Source: G965216695 sp965216695 (lineage in GTDB: Bacteria; Pseudomonadota; Gammaproteobacteria; Pseudomonadales; Azotimanducaceae). From it: 64,000 bases of DNA. Location of the stretch: assembly GCA_965216695.1 (NCBI GenBank), contig OZ244212.1, positions 3,968,001 to 4,032,000 on the forward strand, given 5' to 3'. The position numbers and the translations under genes are program-made. Below the pieces are notes generated by a model, which was given only the letters and a program-made list of their open reading frames with translations, had not been told where the DNA came from and ran no database searches. Positions 59,933 through 64,000 of the stretch are shown in pieces; position 1 is the stretch's first letter, and every line of letters starts with the position of its first letter.

Positions 59933-60715
59933 TCAATCGCTCGCATGCGTAGTGGAGGTTGTGTGGGGCATTACTCCAGAAACAGAACGAACCTTATCTT
60001 TGTCGTAGACGAAGTACGGTTCAAAAGGAATACGTCGGCCAGACCTCTCAGACTCACTATAAAACAGCTGCACAACCCATGCTGCCGTTGGAACTCCGTT
60101 TTCCAAAACGAACGTTTTCCAGACCCGGTGTGCGCCACCGGAGAATAGTGAAGGATCCTCAACGGCCCCCAGAGCCGCGTCAAGCGCCTCAAGGTCGGTC
60201 AATGGCGTGGAAGAGTCGATTCCAACAGCCAGAAACACTTCACCCGAGACGTCAGTTACCAAGCCGGTACGCGAGTCAACGCGAACTTTAATCAACCGGT
60301 CCCAGAATCCGACGTTGTCGATTCTCTGCGACAGATGGTATGTCTCACGGTCACCCGATGGGTCGACATGCGGATACACTGACAGTTGTTCGTTTCCGAC
60401 AAAACCGAAGTAGTCGGCTAGCACATCCGTAAAGTCTTCGATATCGCGGGCATCATTTATCACCGTGTTTCTCATCTCCGAAGGAACGCCCTTCACCCAG
60501 CTGATCAGCCTGCCATGTCGAGCTTCGACCCCCATTTCTACGGCGGAGTCTCGTATACGATTCGCCTGTCGGGCTTGAGCTCGATTCGCAGCGGCCTGGA
60601 GGGCGGGTGATGGAACATCATGAGCCTGACTGATCGGCGAGCTACTCCCGTCCACGTTCGCAGCTACCGCAGTGCCGTATAACAAGGAGCCATATATCCA
60701 CGTCTTCCAGTACAT
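59933..60715 (-). CDS. Exported protein with FTP-like (propeptide) domain
   Basis: A 260-residue protein with an N-terminal signal peptide (WIYGSLLYGTAVAA). The middle, YHLSQRIDNVGFWDRLIKVRVDSRTGLVTDVSG, resembles the FTP/PepSY-like propeptide of M4/M36 metalloproteases (SxQxxxGvPVxxxxxxV). No protease domain follows, and the protein ends soon after a second beta segment (AWVVQLFYSESERSGRRIPFEPYFVYD). It is either a stand-alone inhibitor-type protein or a truncated protease precursor. Confidence 0.6.
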   Translation of the reverse strand: MYWKTWIYGSLLYGTAVAANVDGSSSPISQAHDVPSPALQAAANRAQARQANRIRDSAVEMGVEARHGRLISWVKGVPSEMRNTVINDARDIEDFTDVLADYFGFVGNEQLSVYPHVDPSGDRETYHLSQRIDNVGFWDRLIKVRVDSRTGLVTDVSGEVFLAVGIDSSTPLTDLEALDAALGAVEDPSLFSGGAHRVWKTFVLENGVPTAAWVVQLFYSESERSGRRIPFEPYFVYDKDKVRSVSGVMPHTTSTTHASD

Positions 60716-61179
60716 AGTTGCGTCCTTTGCAGATGAACCAGCCGTTTTACACCCTACTAGCCGATGCGGGGGTGTACCAGTCGCGAATCTGTTTGCGGTG
60801 ATCGTTTTGACAGCGTTGACGAAAACACCCTCGTTGCCTACTCGATGTTTGCCGATCGGAGTGCCAGAACATACATTCTCAGCGGCTTCTCTCCGAGGAG
60901 AGATTCTGATTGCGGCTTTGAATTCACGTAATAAAAAAAGTTGATCAGTCCAGAAAAATTCGACGATGGATCAATAGAGACGCCGCCTGGATTGACGACT
61001 GAACGTCTTCTGACGTGTGATAACGAAAGCCCACGAGCACCCGGTTGTTGCGCCGCTACGATGACAGCGCCCCGGTTTTTGCGCCGGCGTAAACGCGTTC
61101 CCTACGTACGATCCCGGATTTTCAGGCGGCGGCGAGTCGCCACAATGGCAGCCTAGCCACAAGACACTTAGGAGGAGTC
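60716..61179. other. Intergenic region before hsp20
   Basis: About 460 bases without a gene I can support; the short ORFs here lack ribosome sites and protein-like composition. A TAGGAGGAG ribosome site lies at its right edge. I looked for a sigma32 promoter upstream of the heat-shock gene and did not find a match good enough to claim. Confidence 0.5.
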
Positions 61180-61659
61180 ATGACGCAAACAGACAAAGCC
61201 ACGGACGTGTCGCCGGTACGCAAGCAGCCGCTCGGTGCGCTGCCGCGCCTGCGTAGCGATGTTGGGCAGCTCTTCGATCGACGCTGGCCGTCTCTGTTCG
61301 ATTGGAGTCGTTTCATGGAGCTGCAAGACAGCCCAGAGCCTCGCGTAGACGTCATTGATCAAGAAAGCGACGTTCTGGTGAAAGCCGAACTTCCAGGCTT
61401 CGCGAAGGAGGATATCGATGTGTCCGTGACGGACCATACGATGACAATCCGGGCGAGCAGAAAAGAAGAAACCGAGCAGGACGAGGACGGCGACTACTAT
61501 CTGCGAGAGGTGTCGCGCCATAGCATCGCGCGAACGCTGCAGCTTCCTGCCAGCGTTGATTATGGCAAGGCTACAGCCAGTTGCCGCGACGGCGTGCTGG
61601 AAGTGCGTCTACCTAAGCTTGCAGAAGCGAAAAGGCGGCGCATCGCCATCGAGTCCTGA
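61180..61659 (+). CDS. Small heat-shock protein, Hsp20 family
   Basis: A 159-residue ATP-independent chaperone. The alpha-crystallin domain covers about 50-150: PRVDVIDQESDVLVKAELPGF, ITIRASRKEETE-like (MTIRASRKEE), YLREVSRHSIARTLQLPASVD and the end GVLEVRLPKLAEAKRRRIAIES, with the A-x-x-x-n-G-v-L motif. It forms oligomers that hold unfolding proteins. It is followed at 90 bases by a UspA-type gene, a common stress pair. Confidence 0.92.
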   Translation: MTQTDKATDVSPVRKQPLGALPRLRSDVGQLFDRRWPSLFDWSRFMELQDSPEPRVDVIDQESDVLVKAELPGFAKEDIDVSVTDHTMTIRASRKEETEQDEDGDYYLREVSRHSIARTLQLPASVDYGKATASCRDGVLEVRLPKLAEAKRRRIAIES

Positions 61660-61749
61660 AGGCAAGGGCCGCTCCCGGCGCTCCCAAGCACCACACTGGC
61701 GCTGCGTCCCGCCGGGTGTGGCCGTTTCTCCTGATCGCAGGGCCAATCC

Positions 61750-62637
61750 ATGAAAGACTTTCAGAATCTCCTGACCATTCTCGACAAGCCGAAGCATCCG
61801 CAGGTTGCGCTGTACAGGTCCATGGCACTCCAGCACCACTACGCAACGCACGTCGATCTCGTGAGTTTTTGCTGGCACTCCATGGTTGGCGCAGCGGGTC
61901 CCTTCGATACGCATCAGCGAAAGCAGTTGAAGCAGTCCATTGTGAACGAGCGAAAGGCCTGGCTGCGCGAGTTGCTTCGCGACAAGGAGTTGACCGACCG
62001 GGATATCTCCCTGCAAACGATCTGGACAGATCAGATCGCCGATTGGGTCTGCGCTAGTCTTGCCAAACAGCCCCGCGATCTGGTGTTGAAGACCCTGCAC
62101 CGCTCGGGCGGACTGCTGCACAGCTCGCTGGACTGGGAACTGCTGCATCGCTGTCCCGTGCCACTCTTGTTGACCACAGACAAGAAGCACGCTCGCTCTG
62201 GGCGAATCATCGCTGCGCTGGACCTGCGCAGCACGGACGCCGTGCATGAGCGTCTGAATCACAAGGTGTTGGCGCTGGCCCACCGCCTTGCTGAAGCTTA
62301 TGGGGCCAAAGTGCATTGCATCAGCGTCTTCGAATACTCAGAAGTATTGCGGGACCTCGACGTGATTGATGTGCGCGAAAAGCGACGGGCCTTTCTGAAA
62401 GCTCACGAGGCCCAGCTCAACGAGCTGCTGAAGCCTTATGGTGTTCCGAAATCCCGGCAGCACTTTCCTGCCGGGAAGGTCGGACAGCGCGTGCAGCAGC
62501 TGAGCCATAAGCTCAACGCGGATCTGTTGGTGGTCGGCACCCACGCGCGGCGCGTCCGACAACGTATGCACCTCGGCAACTCCGCGCAGCGCATCGTGGC
62601 CAAGTCGATCTGCGATGTGCTCGCGGTGACGCCGTGA
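61750..62637 (+). CDS. Tandem universal stress protein (UspA/UspE-like)
   Basis: A 295-residue protein with two Usp folds. The first (about 1-145) lacks a clear nucleotide loop, while the second (about 150-295) keeps VVGTHARRVRQRMHLGNSAQRI, the G-2x-G-9x-G-(S/T) ATP-binding pattern, and begins IIAALDLRSTDAVHERLNHK. Such two-domain proteins act in stress survival. Its proximity to hsp20 suggests joint control. Confidence 0.88.
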   Translation: MKDFQNLLTILDKPKHPQVALYRSMALQHHYATHVDLVSFCWHSMVGAAGPFDTHQRKQLKQSIVNERKAWLRELLRDKELTDRDISLQTIWTDQIADWVCASLAKQPRDLVLKTLHRSGGLLHSSLDWELLHRCPVPLLLTTDKKHARSGRIIAALDLRSTDAVHERLNHKVLALAHRLAEAYGAKVHCISVFEYSEVLRDLDVIDVREKRRAFLKAHEAQLNELLKPYGVPKSRQHFPAGKVGQRVQQLSHKLNADLLVVGTHARRVRQRMHLGNSAQRIVAKSICDVLAVTP

Positions 62638-62648
62638 TCGTTCTGCGC

Positions 62649-63323
62649 TCAAGGCCTAGGAGCGTCTGGGGAGAACGAGCCGAATCTGCGCAAGAACGCG
62701 CCCGTGGAGACGACGGCCCAGCCCGCCATTGCCAGCGCCATGTCTGCCTGTGCGTCCCAGGGATCGCCCTGCATACCCAGGAAAGCCTGACTGCCATCGC
62801 CGAGAAGGACTGCAGCCGCCCATTCGACCAGCTCGTAGAACGCGGAACTTGCGAGAATCAACTGCGCGCCCATGAACTCCGCTTCGAGCCAAGCCAGGCG
62901 ATGGTGCTGAACCAGCAACTGCCGTGCCGGTAGCGCGAGGCAAAGGCCGTACATGAAGTGCACGAAGCGATCGTAGTGATTGCGCTCCCACCCCGTGATT
63001 GCGTTCAGCGGTAAGTCCAGAAGGTTGTCGAAGAGACGATCGTAAGGCGTCAGGGAATAGGTGTAGTGCGTGCCAATGCAGTGCAAGCACACCAAGAGCG
63101 CGATGCCGAGCTTGGCCAAGGGCGAAAACGATGCGCGTCTTGCACTCCAGAAGAGCGCCGCCAAGGCGAGGATCGCCGCGACCTGTTCGAGCAACCAGGT
63201 GCCGAAGTCGTAGGGACCGGCGGCACTCCACAGCCAAAACCCGGCGCAGCAGAGGATTAAGCCGGCGTCATATGTGCTGATGCGTTGCAGGAGCAGCAAG
63301 CTATTCCGTCTCCAAGCGTTCAC
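62649..63323 (-). CDS. DUF2238 (YjdF-type) inner-membrane protein
   Basis: A 224-residue protein with about six membrane segments. Family marks are LHCIGTHYTYSLTPYDRL, NHYDRFVHFMYGL, FYELVEWAAAVLLG and FLGMQGDPWDAQADMALAMAG, which match DUF2238 in order. The function is unknown; the conserved His/Asp/Glu face could hold a metal. The gene converges with the Usp gene. Confidence 0.85.
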   Translation of the reverse strand: MNAWRRNSLLLLQRISTYDAGLILCCAGFWLWSAAGPYDFGTWLLEQVAAILALAALFWSARRASFSPLAKLGIALLVCLHCIGTHYTYSLTPYDRLFDNLLDLPLNAITGWERNHYDRFVHFMYGLCLALPARQLLVQHHRLAWLEAEFMGAQLILASSAFYELVEWAAAVLLGDGSQAFLGMQGDPWDAQADMALAMAGWAVVSTGAFLRRFGSFSPDAPRP

Positions 63324-63367
63324 CGATATTCCGCGCGAGTCTCGCCAGACGGCGCTTGCGCCGGTGT

Positions 63368-63994
63368 CTAGGAAGGTGCCGCATCATCTTCACTGGAGGC
63401 AGGTTCACAGGCGCGCCGCTGTCCCGCCTGGCGCAACGCCTTGATTGTGACGGGATACGCCTCCGCATCTCCATAGGACGCAAAGCCCGCGTAATCGCGA
63501 AGTGGCTCGGCGATTGCCGAGGCATGTTTAATGGGACACCAATACTGTTCTGTGCGGAAGACGACGGCACGCGCATAGCTCAACACACCACTGGCGTAGC
63601 CACAGTAAATGCAGTTGAGTTTCTCGATCCAGTTCAAGTACGCCAGCTGATGTCGGTCGATGATGATGTGGTGTCGGCGATCGATTCTCTCCAAGCGATA
63701 CAGTGGGAAGCAAAGCAACTGGTAGAGGCTAACGCTTACATCCAGAAACAGAAACACGAGGGCGATGGGATAGATTAGGGGAGCAGACAGAACGTTTCGG
63801 ACATCGCTGGCTAGCAACCACCGAACGACGCCGGTCCTAAGGCGCCGATGAGAGTCCCGGATCGTCTGCTCGAAACGTACGCGAGTCCCGTCGAGACGAT
63901 AGCGCAACGCCTGTTCTCCCTCCCGGAGATGCTCCGCAAGCTCTTCCTCCAGTCTTGAAATTTCACTGAGTATCGCTCGAACGCGCTTATTCAC
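63368..63994 (-). CDS. Hypothetical membrane protein near window edge
   Basis: A 208-residue protein. The first 55 residues are helical and charged (ILSEISRLEEELAEHLREG). A membrane segment (APLIYPIALVFLFLDVSVSLYQLLCFPLY, about 70-98) follows, then HHIIIDRHQLAYLNW, a CIYCGYA motif with paired Cys and EQYWCPIKH. I have seen similar unnamed proteins with an NCxYCGY motif in proteobacteria. The Cys and His residues could bind a metal. The start at 63994 lies six bases from the window edge, so a longer N-terminus cannot be excluded. Confidence 0.6.
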   Translation of the reverse strand: MNKRVRAILSEISRLEEELAEHLREGEQALRYRLDGTRVRFEQTIRDSHRRLRTGVVRWLLASDVRNVLSAPLIYPIALVFLFLDVSVSLYQLLCFPLYRLERIDRRHHIIIDRHQLAYLNWIEKLNCIYCGYASGVLSYARAVVFRTEQYWCPIKHASAIAEPLRDYAGFASYGDAEAYPVTIKALRQAGQRRACEPASSEDDAAPS

Positions 63995-64000
63995 AGGGCC

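Noticed and set aside
60672..60944. Plus-strand frame upstream of hsp20
   Set aside because: It begins inside the antisense of the FTP-like gene, lacks a ribosome site and has no protein-like pattern.

Overview
The window is bacterial DNA carrying two integrated elements next to a stretch of host chromosome. The host is most likely a gammaproteobacterium. This is an inference from the CadC-type regulator, tandem UspA protein, DUF2238 protein and general gene style, and no rRNA or complete tRNA is present to fix it.

Region 1 (1 to about 31.5 kb) is a GC-rich siphophage-type prophage, almost all on the + strand. Small lipoprotein, secreted and lipase-like genes (244-1884) precede a large appendage/tail-fibre module (1862-12485). 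An HNH endonuclease follows, then a probable cos region, then the HK97-type morphogenesis cassette: TerS, TerL, portal, ClpP-like protease, capsid, connectors, tail terminator, tail tube, tail chaperones with a -1 frameshift, tape measure and tail hub. A short minus-strand operon (30135-30722) with a clear sigma70 promoter, and a lone minus-strand gene, close the prophage. Its integrase, repressor, replication and lysis genes are not in the window and presumably lie to the left.

Region 2 (31,570-53,887) is a roughly 22.3 kb integrated island. It starts at a 45-nt 3' fragment of a tRNA-Asn(GUU) gene and ends at an 18-bp copy of the same core. A GGTACC-N6-GGTACC motif sits just inside each end. 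The left arm has a tyrosine integrase, a small HTH protein, a primase-polymerase/helicase, a terminase-small-subunit-like protein and an XRE regulator, which is the layout of a phage satellite. The rest is anti-phage-like cargo: two PD-(D/E)XK-like proteins, a TIR/deoxyribosyltransferase-fold protein, a membrane protein and a SIR2 / middle-component / Rad50-like ATPase operon. The cargo ends with a tight four-gene operon (small Gly-rich protein, PfkB-deoxyribosyltransferase fusion, QueC-like enzyme, SagB-type oxidoreductase) that faces a Dam-type methylase plus an OGG-like DNA glycosylase. This nucleobase-chemistry locus is the best candidate here for an undescribed system. An IS256-family element (1,320 bp, 8-bp target duplication) has split the glycosylase, and an IS66 element with a frameshifted TnpB sits upstream of the cargo.

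Region 3 (53.9-64 kb) is ordinary chromosome: a secreted Cys-rich protein with a PLA2-like motif, a pilin-like remnant, a small lipoprotein, a CadC/TPR regulator, a VOC protein, a MopE-like metal-binding protein, an FTP-like secreted protein, Hsp20, a tandem UspA protein, a DUF2238 membrane protein and an unknown membrane protein.
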